Positions 30,211 through 41,530 are shown, counted from the stretch's first letter. The stretch: 53,174 bases of DNA from Ectobacillus panaciterrae DSM 19096 (GCF_000430785.1 NZ_AUMR01000048.1:1-53174), one strand, 5' to 3'. Translations and numbers: made by a program. Notes: generated by a model from the sequence alone, not told the origin.

Positions 30211-30433
30211 ACTGAATAAACGATTCATACTCATGATAATGAGGATGGTTCTCTAATGTATGCTGACAATCCTCACAAATCGCTTTTACATATATGTTTC
30301 CATTTTCGTCATAATGAAGCATGTCCTGCTTCTCCTGCTCTGTTAAATGCCCTAAAACTACATTATAAATTTCCTCACGTTCAATAGAACCTATATGATT
30401 TCCGCAGTGGCGGCAGTAATAATGCGTGTTCAT
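30209..30433 (-). CDS. fin: anti-sigma factor Fin (YabK)
   Basis: A 74-residue zinc-ribbon protein with CxxC at 7-10 and CxxC at 53-56. Fin is made in the forespore and inhibits sigma-F (binding RNA polymerase) to help the switch to sigma-G. The location between pth and mfd matches B. subtilis yabK. AGGAGG precedes the ATG. Confidence 0.93.
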   Translation of the reverse strand: MNTHYYCRHCGNHIGSIEREEIYNVVLGHLTEQEKQDMLHYDENGNIYVKAICEDCQHTLENHPHYHEYESFIQ

Positions 30434-30525
30434 ACTTTCCTCCTGAAACTTCGCGATTATTACTAGTATGGGTGAAAGTGAAGAAATTTATTCCTTTATG
30501 TCCGTATGCATCTATTATACAACAA

Positions 30526-31086
30526 CTATGCGTTAAAAGTATTCATAACCTGAAAGAATGGTACAGTGAGCCACTTTTCGCAAGCATCTGCACTTTTATT
30601 GATAGAATGCTGTACCTCTGGCATTTCTTCGCTTGTAAATCGTCCTAATACGTAATCTACTACCTTCATGCCATTTCTAGGACGGTCAATACCAATACGG
30701 ATTCGATTGAATTCTTGCGTACCTAAATGCGCAATGGTTGATTTTATGCCGTTATGTCCCCCGGCACTTCCCTTCATGCGCAAGCGCAGCTTGCCAACTG
30801 GAAGATCTAAATCGTCATACATTACCACAAAATCTTCCACATCCAGCTTATAAAAATCCATTAGGGGACGGATGCTTTCGCCGGATAAGTTCATATATGT
30901 AAGCGGTTTAAGCAATACAACCTTCTCTCCTCCTACTACCCCGGAACCGTAAATCCCTTTAAATTTCTGCTGGTTAAGCGGAATGTTCCATCTCTTTGAC
31001 AGTTCGTCAATGACCATGAATCCAATATTATGCCTTGTTGTTTCATATTCCCTGCCCGGATTTCCAAGTCCTACAATCAGCTTCAT
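30526..31086 (-). CDS. pth: peptidyl-tRNA hydrolase (SpoVC)
   Basis: Releases tRNA from peptidyl-tRNA. The 186 residues show [20 protein letters not shown] (N9, H19) and the catalytic aspartate in [10 protein letters not shown], plus [14 protein letters not shown] at 31086 gives the family N-terminus, though the GAGGAGG site is 12 bases away; an ATG at 31110 overlaps it. No ctc gene lies between prs and pth, unlike B. subtilis. Confidence 0.96.
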   Translation of the reverse strand: MKLIVGLGNPGREYETTRHNIGFMVIDELSKRWNIPLNQQKFKGIYGSGVVGGEKVVLLKPLTYMNLSGESIRPLMDFYKLDVEDFVVMYDDLDLPVGKLRLRMKGSAGGHNGIKSTIAHLGTQEFNRIRIGIDRPRNGMKVVDYVLGRFTSEEMPEVQHSINKSADACEKWLTVPFFQVMNTFNA

Positions 31087-31119
31087 AAATGTGTTTATCC
31101 TCCTCATCATTATGTACGA

Positions 31120-31151
31120 AAAGACGTAACCGTGAACCGGTTACGTCTTTG
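31120..31151 (-). terminator. prs terminator
   Basis: Ten-base stem GACGTAACCG/CGGTTACGTC followed by TTTT on the minus strand, between prs and pth. Confidence 0.9.
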
Positions 31152-31157
31152 CAGCTA

Positions 31158-32111
31158 TTAATCAAATAAAGTACTTACAGATTGCTCTTCGTAAATGCGG
31201 ATGATTGCTTCTCCAATCAGAGGAGCAACTGAGAGTTCTCTAATTTTGTCGATTTTCTTGTCTTCCGGCAATGCAATGGAGTTTGTTACAACCAACTCTT
31301 TAATTTTAGAGTTCTGAATACGCTCAATTGCAGGACCAGAAAGAACCGGATGTGTACAGCAAGCATATACATCGGAAGCGCCGTTTTCAACAAGTGCATT
31401 CGCTGCTAATGTGATTGTGCCGGCTGTATCGATAATATCGTCAATTAAGATTGCTGTTTTGCCTTCTACATTACCAATAATGTTCATAACTTCTGAAACG
31501 TTTGGTCTTGGACGGCGCTTGTCGATGATTGCAATCGGAGCTTTCAAACGATCTGCCATTTTTCTTGCGCGCGTTACACCGCCGTGGTCAGGAGATACGA
31601 TTACAATATCTTTCAAGTTTTTCTGTTCGAAGTACTCAGAAAGAATAGGTACACCCATTAGGTGATCGATTGGAACATCAAAGAATCCTTGAATTTGTGG
31701 CGCATGTAAATCTAGCGTAAGGACGCGAGTCGCGCCTGCAGTTTCAAGCAAATTCGCTACCAGCTTCGCTGTGATAGGCTCACGGGAACGAGCTTTACGG
31801 TCTTGACGCGCATAACCGTAATAAGGCATTACGATGTTGATTGTTTTCGCAGATGCACGCTTTAACGCGTCGATCATGATTAAAAGTTCCATGATGTGTT
31901 CGTTTACCGGATTGCTTGTAGATTGAATGATGAATACATCTCCGCCGCGGATGCTTTCTTCAATGTTAATTTGAATCTCTCCGTCACTAAAGCGCGTTAC
32001 GGAACATTTTCCAAGCTCTACACCGATATGTTTTGCGATTTCTTCTGCTACACTTTTATTGGAATTTAAAGAGAATACTTTTAATTTGGAATTCAAATAT
32101 TGAGTTGGCAC
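31158..32111 (-). CDS. prs: ribose-phosphate pyrophosphokinase
   Basis: Makes PRPP for nucleotide, His and Trp synthesis. The 317 residues show [13 protein letters not shown], the metal site [12 protein letters not shown], the flexible loop [11 protein letters not shown] and the PRPP loop [13 protein letters not shown] at 32111 is the start: GGAGG stands 9 bases ahead and the length equals the Bacillus enzyme. The ATG at 32129 overlaps the ribosome site. It follows glmU directly, probably cotranscribed. Confidence 0.97.
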   Translation of the reverse strand: MPTQYLNSKLKVFSLNSNKSVAEEIAKHIGVELGKCSVTRFSDGEIQINIEESIRGGDVFIIQSTSNPVNEHIMELLIMIDALKRASAKTINIVMPYYGYARQDRKARSREPITAKLVANLLETAGATRVLTLDLHAPQIQGFFDVPIDHLMGVPILSEYFEQKNLKDIVIVSPDHGGVTRARKMADRLKAPIAIIDKRRPRPNVSEVMNIIGNVEGKTAILIDDIIDTAGTITLAANALVENGASDVYACCTHPVLSGPAIERIQNSKIKELVVTNSIALPEDKKIDKIRELSVAPLIGEAIIRIYEEQSVSTLFD

Positions 32112-32128
32112 TGGATTAAACCTCCACA

Positions 32129-33508
32129 TTACGAATTTTTCTTATTATTCAGCTGCCCTACATACTGTTCTTTATTTGTTTGACGCGCACGCGCGATGGA
32201 CAAAGCATTTTCTGGCACATCTTCTGTAATGGTAGAACCTGCCGCTACATAAGCATTCTTTCCGACCGTTACAGGAGCGACGAGGTTAGAGTTACAGCCG
32301 ACAAAAGCTCCATCTTCAATTACAGTTTTAAATTTGTTTTTCCCATCATAGTTTACCGTAATGGATCCGCAGCCTAAATTCACGTTAGAACCTACTTCAG
32401 CGTCACCAATGTAACTTAAATGAGAAGCCTTGCTGCCTGTTCCGAAAACAGACTTCTTAATTTCCACGAAGTTGCCCACGCGTACTTCATCCCCAATCAC
32501 AGAAGCAGGACGAATATGAGCGAAAGGGCCAATTGCTACATCATTGCCAATCTTGCTGTCATGCACAACAGATTGACGAATAGTCGTATTATTGCCTACT
32601 TCGCTGTCTTTCATTGTCGTATGAGGACCGATTACACAATCGGAGCCGATTACAGTTTTTCCCTCAATTACCGTTCCCGGGTACAGCACTGTATCGTTTC
32701 CAATCACTGCATCTGCAGAAATATATGTGCTTTCAGGGTCAATGATGGTAACACCATTCACCATATGTTTACGGTTAATACGTCTTTTCATAAGCTGCTC
32801 TGCTTGAGATAAGGCAACTCGGTCGTTTACACCTAATGTTTCCTCGAAACTTTTTGTTTGATAGGCAGATACAATATACCCTTCATTCTTCAAAATTTCA
32901 ATTACATCCGGAAGGTAAAATTCTCCTTGCGCATTCTCATTAGAAACTTTAGAGAGCGCATCGAATAGCATTTTATTGTCGAAGCAGTACGTACCCGTAT
33001 TGATTTCTTGAATACGAAGCTCTTCTTCACTTGCATCTTTATGCTCAACGATTTTTTCGACATGGCCCTCACTATTTCGGACAACTCGCCCATACCCGGC
33101 AGGCTCATCTATGTAAGCAGTCAGGACAGTCACTTTTGCCTCTATTTGTTCATGGTGCTTTAATAGCGCTTCTATCGTTTCTGCTGTAATAAGCGGTGTA
33201 TCGCCGCAAATGACAAGTGTAGTTCCTTCTTCCGCAAATAATAGGTCTTTTGCCTGCAAAACTGCATGCGCCGTACCAAGCTGTTCTGCTTGAAGTGCAA
33301 ACTCACTCTGCTCTCCTAACTGATTTTTCACTTTCTCCGCGCCGTGGCCTACAATTGTAACAACCTTTTGCAGCCCAAGCTGAGACACATTGTCTACTAC
33401 ATGCTGCACCATTGGTTTCCCACAAACAGGATGAAGTACTTTATACAGTTTAGATTTCATGCGAGTGCCTTGTCCTGCCGCTAAAATAACTACAAATCGA
33501 TTCGACAT
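32129..33508 (-). CDS. glmU: bifunctional UDP-GlcNAc pyrophosphorylase / GlcN-1-P acetyltransferase
   Basis: Last two steps to UDP-GlcNAc for peptidoglycan. The 459 residues have an N-terminal Rossmann uridyltransferase ([19 protein letters not shown]) to about 230, then a left-handed beta-helix of hexapeptide repeats ([29 protein letters not shown]) with the acetyltransferase site near [11 protein letters not shown]. Ribosome site TGGAGGG. Confidence 0.97.
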   Translation of the reverse strand: MSNRFVVILAAGQGTRMKSKLYKVLHPVCGKPMVQHVVDNVSQLGLQKVVTIVGHGAEKVKNQLGEQSEFALQAEQLGTAHAVLQAKDLLFAEEGTTLVICGDTPLITAETIEALLKHHEQIEAKVTVLTAYIDEPAGYGRVVRNSEGHVEKIVEHKDASEEELRIQEINTGTYCFDNKMLFDALSKVSNENAQGEFYLPDVIEILKNEGYIVSAYQTKSFEETLGVNDRVALSQAEQLMKRRINRKHMVNGVTIIDPESTYISADAVIGNDTVLYPGTVIEGKTVIGSDCVIGPHTTMKDSEVGNNTTIRQSVVHDSKIGNDVAIGPFAHIRPASVIGDEVRVGNFVEIKKSVFGTGSKASHLSYIGDAEVGSNVNLGCGSITVNYDGKNKFKTVIEDGAFVGCNSNLVAPVTVGKNAYVAAGSTITEDVPENALSIARARQTNKEQYVGQLNNKKNS

Positions 33509-33544
33509 ATAAACCCTCCATCGTAACCTATTTATCCACTAAAG

Positions 33545-33573
33545 ATATTATCTTAAAACGTTTATCATTTCAA
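33545..33573 (-). promoter_or_regulatory. glmU-prs promoter (sigma-A)
   Basis: On the minus strand TTGAAA (33568-33573) and TAATAT (33545-33550) are 17 bases apart, 37 bases before the glmU start. A second possible -10 (TACAAT) lies some 50 bases further up without a clear -35. The 200 bases between here and the spoVG terminator hold no gene. Confidence 0.65.
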
Positions 33574-33707
33574 GAAACAACGCATAACTACTAAATTGTA
33601 CCACAATTTATCATATACGTTTTATAAAATTATCTTTCCTGTTTTTGGTCCTGCAGGCAAAGTATTTGCATACAAGAAGAAAAGAGACGAAAATAAAAGT
33701 ACAAAAT

Positions 33708-33740
33708 AAAATAAACTCCTGCTTGTACAGGAGTTTATCG
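33708..33740 (-). terminator. spoVG terminator
   Basis: Hairpin ATAAACTCCTG / CAGGAGTTTAT on the minus strand, about 45 bases after the spoVG stop, with a TTTTATTTTG tail. Confidence 0.85.
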
Positions 33741-33783
33741 CCAGTTAAAGAGCTGATACCATCAGTTCTTCGTTATCCTATTT

Positions 33784-34077
33784 TTATGAAGCGCCAGCTT
33801 CTTCAAATTCCACCTCTTCTAATTCGCCAAGACGATGATACTCAGCTAAAACTGCATCTTGAATTTTAGAACGAGTACCGGAATTAATCGGATGCGCAAT
33901 GTCGCGGAACTCTCCATCTGGAGTGCGCTTGCTTGGCATTGCTACGAACAATCCGTTATTGCCGTCAATTACACGAATGTCATGAACTACGAATTCATGA
34001 TCCAAAGTGATGGATGCAATCGCTCTCATGCGGCCCTCTGTGTTCACGCGGCGTAATCTTACGTCAGTCACTTCCAT
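33784..34077 (-). CDS. spoVG: RNA/DNA-binding regulator SpoVG
   Basis: A 97-residue SpoVG family protein: [20 protein letters not shown], the conserved [20 protein letters not shown] and an acidic C-terminal tail. It affects septation and cortex in Bacillus and binds nucleic acid in other Firmicutes. A sigma-H type promoter lies upstream, as expected for this gene. Confidence 0.97.
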   Translation of the reverse strand: MEVTDVRLRRVNTEGRMRAIASITLDHEFVVHDIRVIDGNNGLFVAMPSKRTPDGEFRDIAHPINSGTRSKIQDAVLAEYHRLGELEEVEFEEAGAS

Positions 34078-34123
34078 CTTATGTTCACCACCCTTTTCCT
34101 AAATAAGCGATATAATGTTATAA

Positions 34124-34148
34124 ATTCCACAATATTTTGTAATTTCCT
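34124..34148 (-). promoter_or_regulatory. spoVG promoter (sigma-H type)
   Basis: On the minus strand AGGAAAT (34142-34148) and GAAT (34124-34127) are 14 bases apart, matching the sigma-H pattern. AT-rich DNA just upstream (34149-34190) is the kind of sequence AbrB binds at spoVG in B. subtilis. The AbrB part is inference. Confidence 0.75.
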
Positions 34149-34199
34149 TCTAATTTTAAAAAAATTTTTAATATAAAAACTTTACGGAAAATGCGGTGT

Positions 34200-34577
34200 T
34201 TAACTGTTTACAAGGGCGATTACTTCAATCTCTACTGCCACATCTTTTGGGAGCTTTGCCGCCTGTACGCAAGAACGCGCTGGTTTGTGTACTGAAAAAT
34301 ATTGAGCATACACGTCATTAAACGCTTCAAAATCATTCATATCCTTTAAAAACACGGTTGTTTTTACAACACTTTCTAATGAAGCGTTTGCTGCTTCTAA
34401 GACTGCTTTCAAGTTTTGAAACACTTGATGCGTCTGCTCCTTTACATCTCCAGTTACTAGAGTTCCGTCTGCCCGTAATGGAATTTGACCGGAGCTGTAA
34501 AACATATTATTTACGATGATTCCTTGCGAGTATGGTCCAATCGCTTGTGGTGCTGCATTCGTATGTACATTTTTCAT
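34200..34577 (-). CDS. ridA: 2-iminobutanoate/2-iminopropanoate deaminase RidA (YabJ)
   Basis: A 125-residue YjgF/YER057c/UK114 protein that clears reactive enamines/imines. Visible signatures are [32 protein letters not shown] and the active-site arginine in [13 protein letters not shown]. It lies between purR and spoVG as in B. subtilis. Confidence 0.96.
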   Translation of the reverse strand: MKNVHTNAAPQAIGPYSQGIIVNNMFYSSGQIPLRADGTLVTGDVKEQTHQVFQNLKAVLEAANASLESVVKTTVFLKDMNDFEAFNDVYAQYFSVHKPARSCVQAAKLPKDVAVEIEVIALVNS

Positions 34578-34611
34578 GAAATATCAAACCTTTCTGATTT
34601 TTTAATTTAAA

Positions 34612-34660
34612 AGAAAAGCTCCTGTCTCTTATCTTTGCCAAATAAGGGCGGGAGCTTACG
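34612..34660 (-). terminator. possible purR terminator or attenuator
   Basis: A long imperfect stem on the minus strand begins AGCTCCCGCCCTTAT and ends ATAAGAGACAGGAGCT, then TTTTCTTTT. It lies in the purR-ridA gap and may reduce readthrough into ridA. Confidence 0.55.
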
Positions 34661-34662
34661 TA

Positions 34663-35514
34663 TCACTCTTCCGTTACCAGTTCTTCTTTTTGCAATGCGG
34701 GAAGCGAATAGTTCCCCTTTTCTAAATCAATCACTTTTTCTCTTGTATCAACTGCAGATAAACGCACAAGAGATACATAATTCTCTACAAGGCGTTCTTC
34801 GATGTCGACAGCTTCTACTAACACACCAATCCCGATAACGTTTGCTTTAAACTCCTCAAGCATGCTGATCATGCCTTGGATTGTACCTCCAGCTTTCATG
34901 AAGTCGTCTACAATTAATACGTTTGCGCCTTCCTTAAGGCTTCTTTTGGCTAAAGTCATCGTTTGGATACGCTTGGAGGACCCTGAAACGTAGTTAATGC
35001 TTACTGTGGGACCTTCTGTTACCTTGTTGTCTTTACGCGCAATGACAACTGGCACGTTCAGATAGTTAGCCACTGCATACGCCAACGGAATACCTTTCGT
35101 CGCTACTGTCATAACGACATCGATTTCTTGTTGGGCACATAACGAAGCAAATAACCGTCCTGCTCCGTTAATGTAACGCGGATTGCTCAAAAGATCTGTC
35201 ATGTACAAATAGCCGCCTGGAAGAATCCGATTTGAATCAGACAGCTGTTCACAAAGCTCTGTAATCAATTCGTTTGCTTCCTCATGATCCATATAAGGAA
35301 TATACTTCACTCCTCCTGCTGCGCCTGGTATCGTTTGTAAAGTACCGACCCCTTGTTGCTCAAACGTTTGCTTAATAATAACTAAATCTTCACTGATGGA
35401 AGATTTAGCAGACTGATACCGCTCAGCAAAGAAAGTGAGAGACACTAAACGTCGAGGGTTTTGCAGCAAATAGTAGGTCATATCAACCAATCGGGTACTG
35501 CGCCTAATTTTCAT
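34663..35514 (-). CDS. purR: purine operon repressor PurR
   Basis: PRPP-sensing repressor of purine genes. The 283 residues comprise an N-terminal winged helix (about 1-75, STRLVDMTYYLLQNPRRLVS) and a phosphoribosyltransferase-fold domain with the PRPP loop LIVDDFMKAGGTIQGM near residue 200. This is the Firmicute PurR, unrelated to the LacI-type enterobacterial one. The order purR-ridA is standard. Confidence 0.97.
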   Translation of the reverse strand: MKIRRSTRLVDMTYYLLQNPRRLVSLTFFAERYQSAKSSISEDLVIIKQTFEQQGVGTLQTIPGAAGGVKYIPYMDHEEANELITELCEQLSDSNRILPGGYLYMTDLLSNPRYINGAGRLFASLCAQQEIDVVMTVATKGIPLAYAVANYLNVPVVIARKDNKVTEGPTVSINYVSGSSKRIQTMTLAKRSLKEGANVLIVDDFMKAGGTIQGMISMLEEFKANVIGIGVLVEAVDIEERLVENYVSLVRLSAVDTREKVIDLEKGNYSLPALQKEELVTEE

Positions 35515-35569
35515 ACTCTCACCTCAAATCACGAATATTCTAAACAATATCATAACCCATCATACGTCT

Positions 35570-36439
35570 TTATTCAAGTTTTTCTCGCTCACCTAACATA
35601 CGAACCGCATATACTTGTTCACAGAAGCCTTTTAAGCCGTTATAAATGCGATGCATACGGGAGTCGTGACGCACGATCCCGAACACAGTAGGTCCGCTGC
35701 CACTCATTAATACGGCATCTGCCCCAAAGCGTTTCATTTGCTCTTTAATGTGCTCAACCTCTGGATGCATACTAAAGGTAACTTCTTCTAACACATTGCC
35801 GACAGAACTGCAAATCCCTTCGTAATCACCTTGCTCAATGCTTTGGATCATTTTGTCTACATCCGGATGAGCTACATGGTCTGCTTTTAAATTACGATAC
35901 ACATCAGCTGTAGAGACACCGATTTGCGGTTTAGCCAAAATAACCCAGCAGGGCGGCGGTGCTGGAATGTGCTCGATTTGTTCTCCGCGTCCTGTCGCAA
36001 TCGCTGTTCCCCCATATACGCAAAACGAAACATCAGAACCGATTTCCGCACCAATTTTTGCAAGTTCCTCTGCACTTAGTCCCAGCTTCCAAAGCTTATT
36101 TAGTCCGCGCAAAGTAGCTGCTGCATCGCTGCTTCCTCCTGCCAATCCAGCAGCAACAGGAATCGTCTTTTCAATTACAATAGAAACGCCCTTTTGCACG
36201 CCATATCGTTCTTTTATGAGCTTTGCCGCTTGATAAGCTAAATTTCGCTGATCATCCGGCACATACCGATTATGCGAAACAATTTCAATTCGATTTTCTG
36301 CGAGCTCTGTCAGCTCCAGACGGTCTGCCAAATCAATAGTCGTCATAATCATTCGAACATCATGATACCCGTCTTCTCGTTTTCTCAATACATCTAGCGA
36401 TAAATTAATTTTCGCCGGTGCTTTCACTAGTAGTTTCAA
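35570..36439 (-). CDS. ispE: 4-diphosphocytidyl-2-C-methyl-D-erythritol kinase
   Basis: GHMP kinase of the MEP isoprenoid pathway. The 289 residues show [20 protein letters not shown] at the start, the ATP loop [20 protein letters not shown] and the third motif [14 protein letters not shown] use TTG at 36439: GGGTG lies 6 bases ahead and it gives the usual [11 protein letters not shown]-terminus. GTG at 36448 is possible but has a weak site. Confidence 0.95.
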   Translation of the reverse strand: MKLLVKAPAKINLSLDVLRKREDGYHDVRMIMTTIDLADRLELTELAENRIEIVSHNRYVPDDQRNLAYQAAKLIKERYGVQKGVSIVIEKTIPVAAGLAGGSSDAAATLRGLNKLWKLGLSAEELAKIGAEIGSDVSFCVYGGTAIATGRGEQIEHIPAPPPCWVILAKPQIGVSTADVYRNLKADHVAHPDVDKMIQSIEQGDYEGICSSVGNVLEEVTFSMHPEVEHIKEQMKRFGADAVLMSGSGPTVFGIVRHDSRMHRIYNGLKGFCEQVYAVRMLGEREKLE

Positions 36440-36533
36440 TCTTTTCACCCACTCTATGTACTCAATCTTTGTCGTCTATTTTACCACATTCAAGCATATG
36501 TAAGCCTAATTATACCTGAAAACTTACACAAAG

Positions 36534-36562
36534 AAAAAAGCCGGGGCAAAGTTCCCCGGCTG
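36534..36562 (-). terminator. sspF terminator
   Basis: GC-rich hairpin GCCGGGG/CCCCGGC with a T-run on the minus strand, after sspF. Confidence 0.92.
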
Positions 36563-36586
36563 CCGCAGCTTAAAAGAATTCATCTG

Positions 36587-36769
36587 CTATTGATGTTGTT
36601 GATTCGTCAGCTTTTGTTCAGCAATTTCGATAGCGCGCTTTACCATATTTCCTGCATCTTTGGCGCGAATGCCGCCCCAGCCTTCTTTTTGCACGACATC
36701 GTAAAATCCAAGCTCTTTTGCAAGCTCTTCTTTAAACTGTTCTGACATAATGCCTCGTCTTCTGCTCAA
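36587..36769 (-). CDS. sspF: small acid-soluble spore protein SspF (alpha/beta type)
   Basis: A 60-residue DNA-binding spore protein: [20 protein letters not shown], then [20 protein letters not shown]. The start is TTG at 36769: AAGGAGG is 8 bases ahead and the RRRG segment is part of the family N-terminus; an internal ATG would lose it. The upstream DNA has a sigma-G-like GATACTA, a possible forespore promoter. Confidence 0.94.
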   Translation of the reverse strand: MSRRRGIMSEQFKEELAKELGFYDVVQKEGWGGIRAKDAGNMVKRAIEIAEQKLTNQQHQ

Positions 36770-36869
36770 TGCAAAACCCTCCTTTTTTTTACACTACGGC
36801 AATGTTAGTATCGGAAAAATGAGAGTTTTTCAATTGCGGTAAAATATGTAAATGAAAGTGTTTATATAA

Positions 36870-36898
36870 AAAAGCAGTAAACTTTTTGTTTACTGCCC
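36870..36898 (-). terminator. veg terminator
   Basis: Hairpin GCAGTAAAC/GTTTACTGC with a T-run on the minus strand, overlapping the end of veg. Confidence 0.9.
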
Positions 36899-37159
36899 GC
36901 TCCAAGCTGCTTCACCGCTTTGTTCATCAAAAAATGTAAGCTCTACTGTCTCCGTTAATACATCGGCATAGCTGTAGGATACACGCTGAAATGCATTTTC
37001 CTCTTGATCAAGCTGTACTACAAAAACCGAGGGATAGGTTTCTGCCAGAAAACCGGAGCGTTCAATCGTTTTTCTTCTCCCGCTATTCGCTTTCAGCATA
37101 AGCCGTTTTCCAAGCTGACCGTCCAAAGAACTTTTGATTTCCGTCAGTCGTTTTGCCAT
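36890..37159 (-). CDS. veg: Veg protein (biofilm-associated, DUF1021)
   Basis: An 89-residue protein with [20 protein letters not shown] and [20 protein letters not shown], the whole-length Veg family. In B. subtilis Veg promotes biofilm gene expression by countering SinR; the mechanism is poorly known. The well-known strong veg promoter could not be recognised clearly in the 140-base gap upstream. Confidence 0.94.
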   Translation of the reverse strand: MAKRLTEIKSSLDGQLGKRLMLKANSGRRKTIERSGFLAETYPSVFVVQLDQEENAFQRVSYSYADVLTETVELTFFDEQSGEAAWSGQ

Positions 37160-37269
37160 TTATAATGCACCTCACTGCCTGTATATTTGTAATAAATCCC
37201 CTAATCCTCACTAACCATGCTTCACACCTATAGTTTGTACTGTTTTTTATTTTTTATGTATGAATAGAA

Positions 37270-37296
37270 ATAAGCAAGGCACATCGCCTTGCTTGT
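37270..37296 (-). terminator. yabG terminator
   Basis: Hairpin AAGCAAGGC/GCCTTGCTT on the minus strand directly after yabG, with a weak T-tract. Confidence 0.75.
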
Positions 37297-37299
37297 TCT

Positions 37300-38175
37300 T
37301 CATTCTTCATAGTATTGAAACGGAAGCCCCGTTCGTAAAATCCCCTTCGTCTCTACGCCACCAAGACCTCTTTCTCCCGTAATGGTATTGCGTACTATGT
37401 CCCATACATTCACTCGCTCCACAAATGATGTGAAGCTGATTTTTGCGACTACATATACAGGATCTAAGGCATGAATATTAATGCGGGAAGGAGAGCTGGC
37501 AAAGTTCGCCCCAGCCCGAATCAGCGCTTCAAAGTGCGATTGACATGCGCCTGCAAAAATGACGAGGTGATCTAAAGAAGGGTATTTTTTTCGCGCCTCC
37601 CGCACGGCCTGTACGAAATGCCGCGAATTCCGGTAAGCCTGCAAATCATTCATTTTTCCTTTCGTTTTTGCATAAGAATCATGACCCGTAATGACAAGAA
37701 TATCAGGCTGAAACTGATTCAGCAGCTCACCGACACGCTCAGGCATGTCAGCTTCCTTACAATGAACGCCTTGTACCGGAACACCAATCTTCTCATATAA
37801 GTCCAAACATTTTCGTAAATATAAAGGATCTCCGTCCAAATGAAGCACTTTTCCCGGCATTTGAAAATAATTGATGTCTGTTGCATATCCGCCTGTAGAA
37901 TAATATTCATTCCGCTGCCGCACTAAACGGTAATCCTGCTGAAATAAGCGATACGTGCGATCTAATTTATCTTTTTCTTCCTTGGCTCTCTGTTTATACT
38001 CACGCTGATTAACAGTGACTAAATCTTCAATAGGCGCATCTGCTACAAGCCGAAATTCTTCCCCGAACAGAATTGCAATTTTTCCTGTATGCTCTTCCCT
38101 CAACTCTGTCACCCGAAAAAGAAGGTCGCGTTTATAAGACACTCTTTCCACTAAATCTCCAACCTGTACCTCCAT
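37300..38175 (-). CDS. yabG: sporulation-specific protease YabG
   Basis: A 291-residue cysteine protease of spore-coat maturation. The histidine region VITGHDSYAK and cysteine region FAGACQSHFEALIRAGANFA are visible. It processes coat proteins such as SafA and SpoIVA in B. subtilis and acts with transglutaminase cross-linking. It lies between veg and rsmA in the conserved order. Confidence 0.95.
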   Translation of the reverse strand: MEVQVGDLVERVSYKRDLLFRVTELREEHTGKIAILFGEEFRLVADAPIEDLVTVNQREYKQRAKEEKDKLDRTYRLFQQDYRLVRQRNEYYSTGGYATDINYFQMPGKVLHLDGDPLYLRKCLDLYEKIGVPVQGVHCKEADMPERVGELLNQFQPDILVITGHDSYAKTKGKMNDLQAYRNSRHFVQAVREARKKYPSLDHLVIFAGACQSHFEALIRAGANFASSPSRINIHALDPVYVVAKISFTSFVERVNVWDIVRNTITGERGLGGVETKGILRTGLPFQYYEE

Positions 38176-38265
38176 CTCTTCCTACCTCCAAGCTTCGGCG
38201 CAATGACTTTCCATTATCTACATTTCTGTATCTAGCCTATGAAAAAAATGAAAAAGAGTGACAAA

Positions 38266-39717
<1,452 letters not shown>

Positions 39718-39802
39718 TGTTTCCTCCACATGCAAAGCATCTCTACTATTAAACAAAAAAAACAAAGACTTTTCCATTATTATTTTCCGTATTGCCCAAA
39801 AT

Positions 39803-39837
39803 TAAAAAGCAGGAGAGTGAAATTCTCCTGCTTATAT
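39803..39837 (-). terminator. terminator upstream of rnmV (yabE transcript end)
   Basis: Perfect hairpin AAGCAGGAGA/TCTCCTGCTT followed by a T-run on the minus strand. A transcript from yabE would pass through the F1/F2 composite and F3 before ending here. Confidence 0.88.
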
Positions 39838-39843
39838 CATGTC

Positions 39844-40021
39844 TATATATGAGTGAATGATAATTTCGACATTTCCATGTGCAACCAAAAGGGAGTATGG
39901 TATGCTTCTTCTCTCTGGTTTACCCTTGCATGAACCACTACAAAGGTTTGACCGCTTCTGCACGTTGCCGGATGATCTCTCCCCACTATAAAAAGACGTT
40001 TTTTTTATTCACTTGTATATA
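39844..40021 (-). mobile_element. F3 MITE-like element, copy A
   Basis: About 178 bases bounded by inverted ends (TATATATGAGTGAAT at the left, ATTCACTTGTATATA at the right) with no ORF. The interior matches copies B and C almost base for base, in reverse orientation to them. A TGTCGAA box (minus strand, 39865-39871) lies near one end. It abuts what looks like the start of a further truncated F1 unit (40022-40064). Confidence 0.82.
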
Positions 40022-40064
40022 GCTGAGCCTCCTGGATGCTCAAACAGTCGGCTACGCTTTTCTA

Positions 40065-40310
40065 TTTTGTCTAGCTTCACCGGCTAGCCCCTCCTGTCAG
40101 AGAACCTCCAACCATAAGATGAAACTTCATCCGTGGAGGTGATTTTTCCTCCATGGATGTTAGTTGAATCAATCGGGCTCTTAGCGTCCGTTTGTTCATC
40201 TTTTCTAAGCAGCCCTGTTACGGACGCTTAGAGCGGGATAAAGGCAAAAAGCGCCTTTTTGGGGAGAGAACCTCTGCCTTCCGGAGCTGAACGAGCCGGT
40301 TCCGCTTTTC
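40065..40310 (-). repeat. F1 repeat, composite copy with an F2 module nested in its apex
   Basis: On the minus strand the outer stem is ACCGGCT (40294-40300) with AGCCGGT (40079-40085), as in the 8 kb copies. The second stem is AGCTCC (40283-40288) with GGGGCT (40086-40091), which replaces AGGCGC/GCGCCT. The third is CAGAG-GTT-CTCTCC (about 40263-40276) with GGAG-GTT-CTCTG (40098-40109). The apical region contains the AAAGGC hairpin and then a complete F2 module. The right edge touches the stop codon of yabE. Confidence 0.85.
40114..40240 (-). repeat. F2 structured repeat, nested copy
   Basis: The first hairpin is CATCCGTGGAGG paired with CCTCCATGGATG (one wobble), about 40129-40159. The second stem is GCTCTTAGCGTCCGT paired with ACGGACGCTTAGAGC, about 40177-40234. 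Links match the 24 kb copies (TTAGTTGAATCAATCGGGCT). It sits inside an F1 element. Confidence 0.82.
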
Positions 40311-41530
40311 TATTTTAAAATGCGGATTTTTACGTGTTTACGTCCCCATGCTTGTGCTTGCCCTTCAGTCGGCACCAATACATCAATGCGATTTCCTTTA
40401 ATTGCGCCGCCTGTATCGCTTGCAGTTGCATAACCGTATCCTTCTACCCATACTTTGCTTCCAAGCGGAATAATTCGTGGGTCTACTGCTATAATTCTAG
40501 CATTAGGATTTGCCGTCAAATCATATCCTGTTGCAGTAAGAACTCGACCTCCGTATGTTCCGTTATCTTCTGAATGTGGAGTATAGGCAGTTGCTTCTAC
40601 ATAAAATTCATCAGCTACCGCGCTGTTGTCATTGCCGCGCGAAGGCGTGCCTGCAGCCTCTGTTTGCTTTGTTCCAACTGTGATAATCTTATCTTTGCTA
40701 TCTTTTAATTTTGTTTCTTGCACTACATTTCGAGACACTTCTATACCGTTCTCTTTGATGACTTCAAAGGTTTTTTGAACCTTTCCCTCTTCACCCTCTT
40801 GCACGATATTTTCCGTTCCTGCTGCTAAGGAGTCGTCCTGCTTCTTCACTGTAGTGAACGGAACCGCCTCTTCCACCACATCGGTGACTTTTTCTACCCG
40901 CGTAACTTTTACTACTGTATTTGCTTGAACCATTTGATCTTTGGAAGGTTCTACTTTATCTAATTCATTCAACGTTACGTTTTGCTTCTTTAAAAAGTCA
41001 GCGACAGTAATCGAAGTAGACCATGCTTGTGTCTCTTGACCTCCAACGTTTAACACAATCGGAAATGCGTGTTCCACAGTGATAATATCATTGTCTTTAA
41101 TTATTTCATTCTTGCCTGGTTTTACTTGGTCGTGCTCATCCAGCTTAATATTTTGCTCTTTCAACAAATCTCCTACAGTCTCAGCAGCAGACCAAATCTT
41201 CTCCTGCTTTCCATTTACGGTTAAAGTGAGTGGATTTGCTTTTTCTACTGTAATTTTCATATCGTTCTTCAGTTTTGCAGAAAGGGCTGGATACACCTCA
41301 TCTTTACTGCTCAACTTAATATTCTCATTTTTTAATAGTTCGCCTACAGTCCCGGCATGCGTGTAAACCACTTGCTTCTTTCCTTCAACTTCAATTGTTA
41401 CACTGTCTTTTGTTGCTGCATAAGCAACTGTTCCTACTGAGCCGGATATTACTAGAACACTTGTCAGTTGTAATGCTAGCTTTTTACTTGTCCCTAACCT
41501 TGATAATAGGTTCCTCGTGTTCATTATCAC
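40310..41530 (-). CDS. yabE: YabE: secreted G5/3D-domain cell-wall protein (Rpf-like)
   Basis: A predicted exported muralytic protein of 406 residues. An N-terminal membrane/signal helix (about 15-38, ending AYAA) is followed by three DUF348 repeats (about 45-210, each with TVGELLK-like and INL-type cores), a G5 domain (about 210-290, VEEAVPFTTVKKQDDSL and GTKQTE) and a C-terminal 3D domain with ATAYTPHSED, GTYGGRVLTATGYDL and ASDTGGAIKGNRIDV (catalytic aspartates). GTG at 41530 is 10 bases after AAGGAGG; ATG at 41524 is the alternative. Confidence 0.94.
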   Translation of the reverse strand: MIMNTRNLLSRLGTSKKLALQLTSVLVISGSVGTVAYAATKDSVTIEVEGKKQVVYTHAGTVGELLKNENIKLSSKDEVYPALSAKLKNDMKITVEKANPLTLTVNGKQEKIWSAAETVGDLLKEQNIKLDEHDQVKPGKNEIIKDNDIITVEHAFPIVLNVGGQETQAWSTSITVADFLKKQNVTLNELDKVEPSKDQMVQANTVVKVTRVEKVTDVVEEAVPFTTVKKQDDSLAAGTENIVQEGEEGKVQKTFEVIKENGIEVSRNVVQETKLKDSKDKIITVGTKQTEAAGTPSRGNDNSAVADEFYVEATAYTPHSEDNGTYGGRVLTATGYDLTANPNARIIAVDPRIIPLGSKVWVEGYGYATASDTGGAIKGNRIDVLVPTEGQAQAWGRKHVKIRILK

